Assembly (NCBI GenBank): GCA_030066475.1
Contig: JASJBO010000074.1
Coordinates: 1-18,769, forward strand
DNA length: 18,769 nucleotides
Source: Myxococcota bacterium
Lineage (GTDB): Bacteria > Myxococcota_A > UBA9160 > PR03
Reading direction: 5' to 3'
The notes beneath the pieces were generated by a model. It was not told the origin of the DNA. It worked only from the letters and a program-made list of their open reading frames with translations, and did not search any database. Below are positions 1 to 6,520 of the stretch, piece after piece. How positions within the stretch are numbered: the first letter of the stretch is position 1; every line of letters starts with the position of its first letter. The translations under genes were made by a program, and so were the position numbers.

Positions 1-1071
1 CTCCTCGTTGGTCGGATAATCGTGGCTGGACCAGGGATTGGGACCGTTGTCGGAGAGGAACACGATGACGGTGTTCTCGTACGCGCCAATGTCCTCCAGG
101 AAATCGCTGACGCGCCCGAAGTGGTAGTCCATGTTCTCGACCATTCCGGCGTACGCCTGCATCTGGGCGATCTCTCCGGCCTTGACGTCTTCCGGAAGCG
201 AATCCCACGGGCGCACCGCAGGATGTCTCGGGGCCACCGAGGCGGAATCCGGCACGACGCCAGCCCTCTTCGCTCCGGCCACGCGCTCCTGCTTCAGCAC
301 CTCGTAGCCCGCGTCGTAGCGACCGGCGTACTTGCTCCGCCACGGCTCCGGAACTTGGATCGGATCGTGAGGTGACGTGAACGCGAGGTAGGCGAGGAAG
401 GGCTGGCCGTCCCCACGGCCCTCGCGAATCGAGTCCATGAGGAAGTCGGCGTAGCTCCTGCTGGAGTAGAAGTCGGCCGGGAGCTCATCGAGCTTCCGGC
501 CGTTCATCGTGTAGTGGGCCGGTGTCTCCTGCTCCATCAGGCCCGACATATCGTCCCAATGGCTGGCGCCACCGTAGAGCAGGCTCAGCGTTCGCTCGAA
601 GCCGCGATCGGCGGGGTACTTGCCTGGGCCGTGCCCCAGATGCCATTTGCCGGCCATGACGGTGTGGTAGCCCCCGTCTCGCAGGACTTCGGCCAGGCTC
701 GCCACCCGGTCGTTGAGATGCCCCTCGTACCCGGGCTGTCCGTCGTGATAGGGCTGGAGCATCTCGCCCATCGTCCCCATGCCGGCCTGGTGGTTGTCGA
801 CCCCCGACAAGAGCATCGAGCGGGTCGGAGAGCAGCTGACCGACACCCGGAAGTTCGTGAAGCGCACCCCCCGCGCAGCCAGGGCATCGATGTTGGGGGT
901 CTCGATCTCGCTGCCGAAGACGCCGAGGTCCGTGAAGCCCAGGTCGTCGACCACGACGAGCAGGATGTTCGGTCGCTCCGGAGGCACTGGAGACACGGGA
1001 GCGTGAGAGGCGCATGCGACGAGCAGCAACCCCGTAGCGAGAGTGAGTCCGGGCAGTCGCGTCGTTCGCAT
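1..1071 (-). CDS. Arylsulfatase-family lipoprotein (partial, C-terminus off window)
   Basis: This is a sulfatase (alkaline-phosphatase superfamily) that should hydrolyse sulfate esters outside the cytoplasm. The 357 visible residues start with a lipoprotein signal peptide: a short basic N-terminus, a hydrophobic run and a lipobox LLVAC with Cys20 as the lipidation site. Core motifs follow in order: the calcium-binding Asp pair VVDDLG (42-43), the CSPTR signature (80-84) whose Cys80 would become formylglycine, AGKWHLG (140-146) and LSDNG (339-343). Sulfatases of this type usually have about 500-560 residues, so the C-terminal third lies beyond position 1. The ATG is preceded by a good ribosome binding site, GGAGAAGG. 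A maturase (formylglycine-generating enzyme or anSME) is needed but is not in the window. The substrate is unknown. Family assignment is firm; lipid anchoring is a motif-based inference. Confidence 0.93.
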   Translation of the reverse strand, partial: MRTTRLPGLTLATGLLLVACASHAPVSPVPPERPNILLVVVDDLGFTDLGVFGSEIETPNIDALAARGVRFTNFRVSVSCSPTRSMLLSGVDNHQAGMGTMGEMLQPYHDGQPGYEGHLNDRVASLAEVLRDGGYHTVMAGKWHLGHGPGKYPADRGFERTLSLLYGGASHWDDMSGLMEQETPAHYTMNGRKLDELPADFYSSRSYADFLMDSIREGRGDGQPFLAYLAFTSPHDPIQVPEPWRSKYAGRYDAGYEVLKQERVAGAKRAGVVPDSASVAPRHPAVRPWDSLPEDVKAGEIAQMQAYAGMVENMDYHFGRVSDFLEDIGAYENTVIVFLSDNGPNPWSSHDYPTNEE

Positions 1072-1381
1072 CGATCGCCTTCTCCGCGTCCCGCCGGGCG
1101 GGAATCCGTTGGGGCCAGGGATCACCGCGTCAGCCTCCCGGCCGGGAGGACCAGCACGAGGGTGGTGACGAAGGTTCAGCAGTGCGCGTCCCGACATGCC
1201 GGTCATGCCCTGTGCTCCCCCGCCGCGGGCGATTCTGCCCGGCTCCGGACGATGGGCCGCGCTCAGCCGGCCCAGCGCCGCCGCCACTTGCCCACCATTT
1301 CAGATAGCTTCTGAGACACGACACTAGCGGGCCGAGCTACAGCCCCTCGGACGGAGAGAGCGCGCGCACCGGGAGATCGAC
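1072..1381. other. Non-coding gap between sulfatase and thioesterase
   Basis: This gap of about 310 bp separates two divergent genes and should hold both promoters. I see no credible gene: the short open frames here have no ribosome binding site and a composition expected of antisense GC-rich DNA. It contains a perfect 16-bp palindrome, CCTCCCGGCCGGGAGG, at 1134-1149, and a weak dyad (TCAGA-5 bp-TCTGA) at 1300-1314. The thioesterase ribosome binding site GGGAG lies just before its GTG. No convincing -35/-10 pair could be assigned. Confidence 0.5.
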
Positions 1382-1837
1382 GTGAGCAGGAACGACTCGA
1401 AGCCGCTGGCCCACTACTTCACCTCGACGGACCCCGAGGCGTTCCGGCGCGGCTTCGATGCGGACCCCTTCCACCGGCAGCTCGGGGTCTCGCTGGTCGA
1501 GCGCGGCGACGGCACGGCGCGCGTCCGCCTCGCCATCGGCGCGGGAACGCCCCAGGGCATCGGGGGCGCCGTGCACGGCGGCGTGCTCGCCTCGCTGGTC
1601 GACATCGCCATGCTGGTCGCGGTCTTCTCGAAGATCCGCCCCGGGCAGATGCCGGCGGGCACCGCGGACCTGGGCATCACCTACCTGCGGCCGGCGCACG
1701 GCCAGCAGGTCCTGGCCGAGGCCCGGGTCGTGAAGCACGGCCGCCAGCTCTCGGTGATCGAGGTCGATCTCAGCGACGACGCGGGGGTGCTCTGCGCCCG
1801 GGGACGCGTGCTGTACGCGTTCCGGGCGACCGCCTGA
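1382..1837 (+). CDS. PaaI-family hotdog thioesterase
   Basis: This is a 151-residue single-domain hotdog thioesterase that should hydrolyse acyl-CoA or aryl-CoA thioesters in the cytoplasm. The active-site block reads GGAVHGGVLASLVD, with HGG at 65-67 followed by Asp74, the usual PaaI arrangement on the hotdog helix. The second half (GTADLGITYLRP and a late RGRVLYAF strand) also matches the family. Its length is typical. The start is a GTG with GGGAG about 6 bases upstream. It lies upstream of, and in the same direction as, the TetR and alpha/beta-hydrolase genes, but those have their own promoter region. A role in recycling CoA from stalled intermediates of the neighbouring CoA-dependent pathway is inference; the natural thioester is unknown. 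Confidence 0.88.
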   Translation: MSRNDSKPLAHYFTSTDPEAFRRGFDADPFHRQLGVSLVERGDGTARVRLAIGAGTPQGIGGAVHGGVLASLVDIAMLVAVFSKIRPGQMPAGTADLGITYLRPAHGQQVLAEARVVKHGRQLSVIEVDLSDDAGVLCARGRVLYAFRATA

Positions 1838-1840
1838 AGG

Positions 1841-1859
1841 CGGCCGCTCCTGGCGGCCG
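1841..1859 (+). terminator. GC hairpin after the thioesterase gene
   Basis: CGGCCGC and GCGGCCG form a perfect 7-bp stem around a TCCTG loop, starting 3 bp after the thioesterase stop codon. No T-run follows, so this is at best a weak intrinsic terminator or a transcript-end stabiliser. Confidence 0.3.
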
Positions 1860-1867
1860 AAGAACGC

Positions 1868-1886
1868 TCTTGATCGATGATCAAGA
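1868..1886. promoter_or_regulatory. Upstream operator-like inverted repeat of the TetR gene
   Basis: TCTTGATC and GATCAAGA are perfect 8-bp arms around GAT, forming a 19-bp dyad centred on 1877. A -35-like TTGATC (1870-1875) lies inside it. Together with the second dyad 23 bp downstream it could be a TetR-dimer binding site. Binding is inferred from position and symmetry. Confidence 0.5.
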
Positions 1887-1898
1887 TGCTTCTAGACT
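1870..1898 (+). promoter_or_regulatory. Candidate promoter of the TetR/hydrolase operon
   Basis: TTGATC (1870-1875) and TAGACT (1893-1898) are separated by exactly 17 bp. Each matches the sigma-70-type consensus at four of six positions. The predicted transcript would begin within a few bases of the ATG at 1911, so the mRNA would be leaderless or nearly so. This agrees with the lack of a Shine-Dalgarno sequence there. Each element lies inside one of the two flanking dyads, so repressor binding would hide both. Confidence 0.45.
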
Positions 1899-1909
1899 CT
1901 TGGTCTAGA
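1891..1909. promoter_or_regulatory. Start-proximal operator-like inverted repeat of the TetR gene
   Basis: TCTAGAC and GTCTAGA are perfect 7-bp arms around TCTTG, forming a 19-bp dyad that ends one base before the tetR-type ATG. TAGAC-n-GTCTA symmetry is a familiar shape for TetR-family autoregulatory operators. It overlaps the candidate -10 box and the probable transcription start. Autorepression is the simplest reading, and it is inferred. Confidence 0.6.
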
Positions 1910-1910
1910 C

Positions 1911-2501
1911 ATGCCCGCCAACCGCCCCGACCGCAGCCGCGACGAGAAGGCCGCCGAGCTGCTGGCGATCGCCCAGCGGCTCTTCCTCGAGCGCGGCTAC
2001 CGCGGCACCACCATGGCCGCGATCGCGGCGGAGGCCGGCGTCGCCTCGAACGTGGTCCACTGGTACTTCGCCTCGAAGGACGAGCTGTTCGCCGTCGCGC
2101 TCGAGGGGCTGCAGATCGCCACGCTCGACTGGCTCGAGGGCGAGTTCCACGCGGCGGCGGGCGCCGCGGACGGCGCCAAGGCGCTCGAGGCGCTGCTCAC
2201 CCGGCTGGTCCGGCGCCTGGTGCAGGCGCACGCCCTGATCACGGCCGTCCACGAGCGCGCGAACCACTCCCCGGTCGTCGCCGACTTCCACGAGCGCGCG
2301 CATGCGCGCTACGGCGAGTTCCTGGGGCGCGTTGTCGGCCACTGCGACGCGCCCCAGGAGGAGCTGGACCTGATCGTGAACGCCCTGCTCGCGGTGGTCG
2401 AGGGACTCGTCATGCACCGTACCGACGAGGCCGAGACCCGCCGCATGATCGCCTTCCTGACCGACCGCCTCGTCCCCCATGCCCAGGAGGAGCCCCGATG
2501 A
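1911..2501 (+). CDS. TetR/AcrR-family transcriptional regulator
   Basis: This is a 196-residue TetR-type regulator of standard size. The N-terminal DNA-binding domain is clear: LLAIAQRLFLERGYRGTTMA, then IAAEAGVASNVVHWYFASKDELF, with the helix-turn-helix at about residues 33-55. The C-terminal helical region would bind an effector and form the dimer; its ligand cannot be read. The ATG at 1911 gives the complete first helix and lies directly after an operator-like dyad with no Shine-Dalgarno, which suggests a leaderless message. The stop codon overlaps the alpha/beta-hydrolase start (ATGA), so the two are translationally coupled. It probably represses itself and the hydrolase. The Rieske palindrome elsewhere has different half-sites and may belong to another regulator. 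Confidence 0.93.
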   Translation: MPANRPDRSRDEKAAELLAIAQRLFLERGYRGTTMAAIAAEAGVASNVVHWYFASKDELFAVALEGLQIATLDWLEGEFHAAAGAADGAKALEALLTRLVRRLVQAHALITAVHERANHSPVVADFHERAHARYGEFLGRVVGHCDAPQEELDLIVNALLAVVEGLVMHRTDEAETRRMIAFLTDRLVPHAQEEPR

Positions 2502-3658
2502 CCCTCGCCGTCGGCGTCCACCGGCTGCACGACGACGTGAGCCTCGACTTCCAGCTCAACCGGCTGGCCACTCTTGGCGGCGGTCGGCTCGACGAGATCC
2601 GCGAAGCCGCCACCCGGATCCGCGACCTCGACGACTGGAAGCGCGAGTTCCTCGCCCTCGCCGAACGCGCGTCGGGCGAGGGCCGGGCGCAGCAGGTCGC
2701 CGCGTACCTGCGGGCCGCCGAGTTCATGATGGCGCCGGGCGACCCCGACAAGGCGGCCGCCTACGAGCGCCAGGCGAAGCTCTTCGCCGAGATCCACGCG
2801 GCCGACCTCGACGGCGGGCGCCTCCACCTCGAGGACGTCCCGTACCCGGGAGGCGTCCTGCCGAGCTGGCGGATCACACCGCCGGCCGGGACCGGGTCGC
2901 GGGGCCGGATCGTCTTGCACGGCGGCTTCGACTCCTACGGCGAAGAGCTCTATCCGCTGGCGCGCGCGTTCGGTGACGCCGGGTACGAGACGGTGCTCTT
3001 CGAGGGGCCCGGGCAGGGCAGCGTGATCCGGCGCCAGGGCATCCCCTTCACGACCGAGTGGGAGAAGCCGGTCGGCGCCGTGCTCGACCACTTCGGCATC
3101 GACGACGCGACGCTCGTCGGCATGTCGCTCGGCGGCTTCCTCGCGCCGCGCGCCGCCGCCTGGGAGCCGCGCGTGCGCCGGGTCGTCGCCTGGGGCGTGA
3201 TGTGGGACTTCTTCGAGGCCGCCCTGTCCTCGCGCCCTCCCGCGCTGCGCCAGGTCATGCGCCTGCTGCTGTCGCTGGGCGCGGACGCCGCGATCGATCG
3301 CCTGGTCGCCCGCCAGATGCGGCGCGACCCGCTGATGCGCTGGGCGGTGGAGCACGGGACCTACACGCTCGGCGTCGGGACTCCGGCCGCCTTCTTCCGC
3401 GCCATGAAGGGCTTCACCACGCGCGGGTTCTCGTCGCGGATCCGCCAGGACTTCCTGCTGCTCGCGGGCGCCGAGGACCACTACATCCCGCTGGCGCACT
3501 TCCACCGCCAGGCCGCGGCGCTCACCCACGTGCGCTCGTTCACCGGCCGGATCTTCACGGCCGCCGAGAGCGCGCAGACCCACTGCCAGGTCGGCAACCG
3601 CGCCCTCGCCGTGCGCGTGATCCTCGACTGGATCGCGGAGCGCTCCGCCAGCCGCTGA
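2498..3658 (+). CDS. Alpha/beta-hydrolase, FrsA or C-C hydrolase type
   Basis: This 386-residue cytoplasmic alpha/beta-hydrolase has a long helical N-terminal region (about 1-130) ahead of the catalytic core, as in FrsA-like esterases and in 2,6-dihydroxypseudooxynicotine-hydrolase-like C-C hydrolases. The core shows an oxyanion strand VLHGGFDS (139-146), the nucleophile elbow GMSLGG with Ser210, an acid region AGAEDHYIP (Asp327) and the likely catalytic His362 in AQTHCQVGN. The triad is therefore complete. The ATG at 2498 overlaps the TetR stop by 4 bp and has AGGAGG 7 bases upstream, which settles the start although the frame stays open further upstream. It is convergent with the amidohydrolase gene, with a 9-bp gap. 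The substrate is unknown. Cleavage of an ester or C-C bond in the neighbouring catabolic pathway is inference. Confidence 0.9.
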   Translation: MTLAVGVHRLHDDVSLDFQLNRLATLGGGRLDEIREAATRIRDLDDWKREFLALAERASGEGRAQQVAAYLRAAEFMMAPGDPDKAAAYERQAKLFAEIHAADLDGGRLHLEDVPYPGGVLPSWRITPPAGTGSRGRIVLHGGFDSYGEELYPLARAFGDAGYETVLFEGPGQGSVIRRQGIPFTTEWEKPVGAVLDHFGIDDATLVGMSLGGFLAPRAAAWEPRVRRVVAWGVMWDFFEAALSSRPPALRQVMRLLLSLGADAAIDRLVARQMRRDPLMRWAVEHGTYTLGVGTPAAFFRAMKGFTTRGFSSRIRQDFLLLAGAEDHYIPLAHFHRQAAALTHVRSFTGRIFTAAESAQTHCQVGNRALAVRVILDWIAERSASR

Positions 3659-3667
3659 GGCGCGACG

Positions 3668-4471
3668 TCAGCCGCCGAAGAAGAGGCGGTTCGCGTTCTC
3701 GTACAGGAACTTCTCGAGCACGCCCTCGCGCAGGTCGAGCGCCTGCGCCTCTTCGACGCAGCGCCCCATCGGGAGCGCCGGGTGGTCGGAGGCGAAGATG
3801 ACCTTGTGCTTGCCGCGCGTGTTCATGAAGTGGACGAACTCGGGCGGGAAGTGCCGCGGCGAGTAGGCGGAGGTCATCAGGTGCAGGTGGCGGTACTTGA
3901 TCATGAGCCGCGCGGCGACGCCCCACCACGGGTCGGCGCCGTGCGCCATGCAGAGCTTCAGCTCCGGGAAGTCGAGGCAGACGCGGTCGAGGTGGATCGG
4001 GTGCTGGCACTCGCCCGGCGCCGGCGGCCCCGGGATGCCGGTGTTGATCGTGATCGGCAGGTCGAGCTCGATGCACTTGGCGTAGATCGGGTAGTAGACG
4101 CGGTCGTTGGGCGGCAGGTCGAGATAGAACGGCGTGATGCGCGCCAGCACCACGGGCTGGTCCTTCACGAACGCCTCGAGCGCGCGCGTGGCCTTCATCA
4201 GCCGGCGCGGGTCGAGCTGGGCACCCAGGAAGAAGCGGTCGGGGCGCGCCTTCGGGAACGAGAGCACGTGCTCCGAGGGGTGCTCCGCGTCGGTGGTGAG
4301 GATCGCCTTCTCGACGCCGAGCCGGTCCATCAGCTCGACGGTCTCGTCCACCGAGTAGTTGCGGAAGAAGTCCTCGCCCTGCTTGAAGTAGTTCTTCGCC
4401 ACCTGCACGAGCCAGTCGGGCGTGCCCAGCTCGGCCATGTTGACGTTGACCCAGCAGTCGATCGTTCGCAC
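3668..4471 (-). CDS. Amidohydrolase-2-family protein lacking usual metal ligands
   Basis: This 267-residue protein has the fold of amidohydrolase-related enzymes (PF04909, ACMSD-like). Recognisable parts are the opening strand RTIDCWVNVN, TINTGIPGPP (141-150), LKLCMAHGADPWW (171-183), VIFASDHPAL (224-233) and the closing helix with NANRLF. The normal N-terminal H-x-H metal motif is W7-V-N9, and the usual His of the I-H-T-G strand is Asn143. His177 and Asp229 remain. It may have a reduced metal site or a non-catalytic role. The GTG start has AGGAGA 5 bases upstream; the frame is open further upstream only because it runs antisense through the Rieske gene. It sits 88 bp after the Rieske gene in the same direction and is probably co-transcribed. 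Pairing with a Rieske enzyme suggests a shared catabolic step, which is inference. Confidence 0.85.
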   Translation of the reverse strand: MRTIDCWVNVNMAELGTPDWLVQVAKNYFKQGEDFFRNYSVDETVELMDRLGVEKAILTTDAEHPSEHVLSFPKARPDRFFLGAQLDPRRLMKATRALEAFVKDQPVVLARITPFYLDLPPNDRVYYPIYAKCIELDLPITINTGIPGPPAPGECQHPIHLDRVCLDFPELKLCMAHGADPWWGVAARLMIKYRHLHLMTSAYSPRHFPPEFVHFMNTRGKHKVIFASDHPALPMGRCVEEAQALDLREGVLEKFLYENANRLFFGG

Positions 4472-4483
4472 GCGCTCTCCTAG

Positions 4484-4558
4484 CGGTCTGACTTCGTTCG
4501 GCTTCGCCTCACTGCGCGCGCCCTCCGGGCGCTTGCGGGGGCTTCTGCCGCGCAGGCT
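4484..4558. repeat. Possible dispersed intergenic repeat between Rieske and amidohydrolase genes
   Basis: The spacer between the two genes has the alternating TTCGTTCGGCTTCGCCTCAC pattern often seen in small dispersed intergenic elements of GC-rich genomes. It also contains a GCGCCC-TCC-GGGCGC hairpin (4518-4532). Only one copy is visible here, so its repetitive nature is a guess from appearance. Confidence 0.25.
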
Positions 4559-4559
4559 C

Positions 4560-5513
4560 CTACAGCGAGTGCTCGCTGAAGAACTGCGCCATCCAGCGCC
4601 GGTAGACGCCGAACTTCCCGTCGCCGTCGCACAGCAGCGGCCGCTCGAAGTACTTCTTGTTCTCCCAGATCGGGATGTCCTGGGCCATCTGCTTCTCGAG
4701 GTCCTTGATGATGGCGGCGCCCACGCCGTGGTGCGGCGAGTGGCCGTCCACCAGGTGCACGCTGTAGGCGAACGAGACGTCGGTGGTCTCGGCATCGATC
4801 GGCGTGGCCGTGTTGAGCATCAGCGTCTCGCAGATGCCCGTCACGTTCACCACCTGGAGCGCCGGCCCGTAGTCGGTGGTGTCGATGCCGCCGTCGACCT
4901 CGCCCTGCGGCGTGCCCATCTTCATGCGCGAGCGGCAGCGCAGGATGTGGCCGTCCTGCTCGGCCTCGCTGTTGGGGATCGTGTGGGTGCCGTGGACGAA
5001 GCGGAAGTGCACCTGGTCGACGGCGTTCTCGTTCATGTCGAGCCAGCGGCTGCGCACCGTCCAGCGGCGGATCTCGAACGGGCTCCAGTCGGGCGCGCCC
5101 ACCTGCGGCAGCTCCGGCACCTCGTAGGCGGGCGGCCGGCCCTCGGCGTCGTGGTGGACGAACACGATCCCGTTGCGCTCGCACGTGGTCCACGAGCGGA
5201 TGCTCGCCTTCGGCGGGATGCGCTTCGCGTACGGCACCTCGAGGCACTGCCCCTCGCCCGACCAGAGCCAGCCGTGGAACGGGCAGCGCAGCGCGCCGTT
5301 CTCGACGCGCCCGCCGGCGCCCAGGTGCGCGCCCAGGTGCGGGCAGTAGGCGTCGAGCACGCGCGCGGTGCCGGCCTCGTCACGGAACGCCACCAGCTCG
5401 CGCCCCAGCAGCGACAGCGACTTCACGGTGCCGGGCTCGAGCTCGTCGGCATAGAGCACCCGGAACCAGCCGTTCGGGTAGGCCGGGAACGGGAAGCGGC
5501 TGGACGAATCCAT
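4560..5513 (-). CDS. Rieske non-heme iron oxygenase, KshA-like
   Basis: This is the terminal oxygenase component of a Rieske monooxygenase, 317 residues. The N-terminal Rieske domain carries CPHLGAHLG (Cys57, His59) and CPFHGW (Cys77, His80), which bind the [2Fe-2S] cluster. The catalytic domain has ENAVDQVHFRFVHG, giving His169 and His174, and AQDIPIWENK with Asp279 as the likely third mononuclear-iron ligand. The layout and the closing IWENKKYFERPLLCDGDG block resemble the group containing 3-ketosteroid 9-alpha-hydroxylase KshA and the cholesterol 7-desaturases (Neverland/DAF-36), so a steroid- or terpenoid-like substrate is plausible but not proven. An electron-donating reductase and ferredoxin are needed and are not in this window. 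A perfect palindrome lies 22-42 bp upstream of the ATG. The amidohydrolase follows in the same direction. Confidence 0.92.
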   Translation of the reverse strand: MDSSSRFPFPAYPNGWFRVLYADELEPGTVKSLSLLGRELVAFRDEAGTARVLDAYCPHLGAHLGAGGRVENGALRCPFHGWLWSGEGQCLEVPYAKRIPPKASIRSWTTCERNGIVFVHHDAEGRPPAYEVPELPQVGAPDWSPFEIRRWTVRSRWLDMNENAVDQVHFRFVHGTHTIPNSEAEQDGHILRCRSRMKMGTPQGEVDGGIDTTDYGPALQVVNVTGICETLMLNTATPIDAETTDVSFAYSVHLVDGHSPHHGVGAAIIKDLEKQMAQDIPIWENKKYFERPLLCDGDGKFGVYRRWMAQFFSEHSL

Positions 5514-5534
5514 GCGATCCTCGCGCCTCGCGTG

Positions 5535-5555
5535 AATCTGACGGCGCGTCAGATT
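5535..5555. promoter_or_regulatory. Perfect 9-3-9 palindrome upstream of the Rieske gene
   Basis: AATCTGACG and CGTCAGATT flank a GCG spacer, forming a 21-bp perfect dyad inside the 54-bp gap between the methyltransferase stop and the Rieske start. TGACG-3-CGTCA symmetry with AT-rich outer ends is typical of TetR-family operators. It lies where a repressor would block the Rieske promoter. The cognate regulator is not identified; its half-sites differ from those next to the TetR gene at 1911. Confidence 0.65.
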
Positions 5556-5567
5556 ACCGCACCCCGT

Positions 5568-6443
5568 TCAGCTCGTCACCGCGAGTCGCAGGTAGTACGA
5601 CCCCGACCACGCACGCAGCCCGTCGGAGCGGCCGGCGAAGTAGCGGCGCTGCTGCTCGGCGGGCGCGAGGTTCTCGAGCACGCGGTAGCCGAGCTTCCCG
5701 ACGCGCTCGCACAGCAGCTGGGGCTCGAAGGCACTGACGAGCGGCTCGCCGCGGCGCTCCGTGAAGCGACGCAGCCGCTCGGCCGTCGGGCGGTCCGCGT
5801 CGTCGAGCAGCTGCTCCGGCACCGCGTAGTCGAAGACGAGCTCGCTGCCCGGAGCGGCGACCGATGCCACGGCCTGCAGCACGCCGAAGACGGCGTCGCC
5901 CGTCAGGTAGGGCGCGGTGCCCAGCCAGGAGAAGAACGACCGCTTCTCGCCGGAGAACGCCGACCGACCCAGCGCCGTCGCGACGCCCTCCTTCTCGAAG
6001 TCGATCGGGACGAAGGTGTGCTGGTCCGGCATCTGGTACCCCAGCGATGCCAGGCGCTCGCGCTTGGCACGCTGGGTGTTCGGATGGTCCAGCTCGAACA
6101 CCGCGAGCCGACTCGCGAGGTCGGGGCGGCGCAACGCGAACGAGTCGAGCCCGCCGCCGATCAGGACGTACTGCTCGATCCCCGCTGCGACGGCCTCGTC
6201 GAGGCAGTCCTCGGCGTAGCGCGCCCGCGACAGCACCTGGGCCGAGATGGGGCGGAGCGCCCCGAGCAGCTTCTCCATCACCAGCCAGTAGAGCGTCCGG
6301 CTCTCACAGATGCGCCGCCAGCCCGGGCTGGTCAGCTCCACGGCGAAGGCATCGTCGAAGACGAGCGGCGCCCCGTAGAGCCGATGGGCGGCCCGGATGG
6401 CGGCTGCACCGTCCGCGGTCTTGCTGCGCTGCTCGGCGCGCAT
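5568..6443 (-). CDS. SAM-dependent methyltransferase, TIGR00027 / LCM family
   Basis: This is a 291-residue class I methyltransferase of the leucine-carboxyl-methyltransferase-like group (PF04072, TIGR00027), a family expanded in mycobacteria and other GC-rich bacteria. Signatures are the SAM-binding block QYVLIGGGLDSFALRR, the second motif VFELDHPNTQRAKRERL and the SWLGTAPYLTGDAVF region. Its length is typical. The chosen ATG begins the conserved N-terminal helix (SKTADGAAAIRAAHRLYGAP); a much longer open frame upstream is antisense read-through. Only a weak GAGG lies about 10 bases upstream. The gene sits 77 bp downstream of the acyl-CoA dehydrogenase gene and 54 bp upstream of the Rieske gene, all in the same direction. 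Members are thought to O-methylate small molecules; the substrate is unknown. Confidence 0.88.
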   Translation of the reverse strand: MRAEQRSKTADGAAAIRAAHRLYGAPLVFDDAFAVELTSPGWRRICESRTLYWLVMEKLLGALRPISAQVLSRARYAEDCLDEAVAAGIEQYVLIGGGLDSFALRRPDLASRLAVFELDHPNTQRAKRERLASLGYQMPDQHTFVPIDFEKEGVATALGRSAFSGEKRSFFSWLGTAPYLTGDAVFGVLQAVASVAAPGSELVFDYAVPEQLLDDADRPTAERLRRFTERRGEPLVSAFEPQLLCERVGKLGYRVLENLAPAEQQRRYFAGRSDGLRAWSGSYYLRLAVTS

Positions 6444-6520
6444 GCGTCCAGCCTCGCTCCGGAGCGACCACTCGATCCTACCACGGACCGCTCGCCCGAG
6501 GGACGGGAAGTCGGCGTCGC

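Noticed and set aside
485..1015. Minus-strand frames inside the sulfatase region in other reading frames
   Set aside because: The frame that runs open from 1071 to the left edge carries all sulfatase motifs. The alternatives are off-frame shadows.
1877..2497. N-terminal extension of the alpha/beta-hydrolase in the TetR region
   Set aside because: The frame is open, but the translation is Arg/Pro-rich and out of frame with the clear TetR protein. The hydrolase has a proper AGGAGG and an ATGA overlap start at 2498.
6454..6467. 14-bp perfect palindrome TCGCTCCGGAGCGA before the methyltransferase gene
   Set aside because: One palindrome of this length is expected by chance in a window of this size, more so at high GC, and no promoter elements support it.
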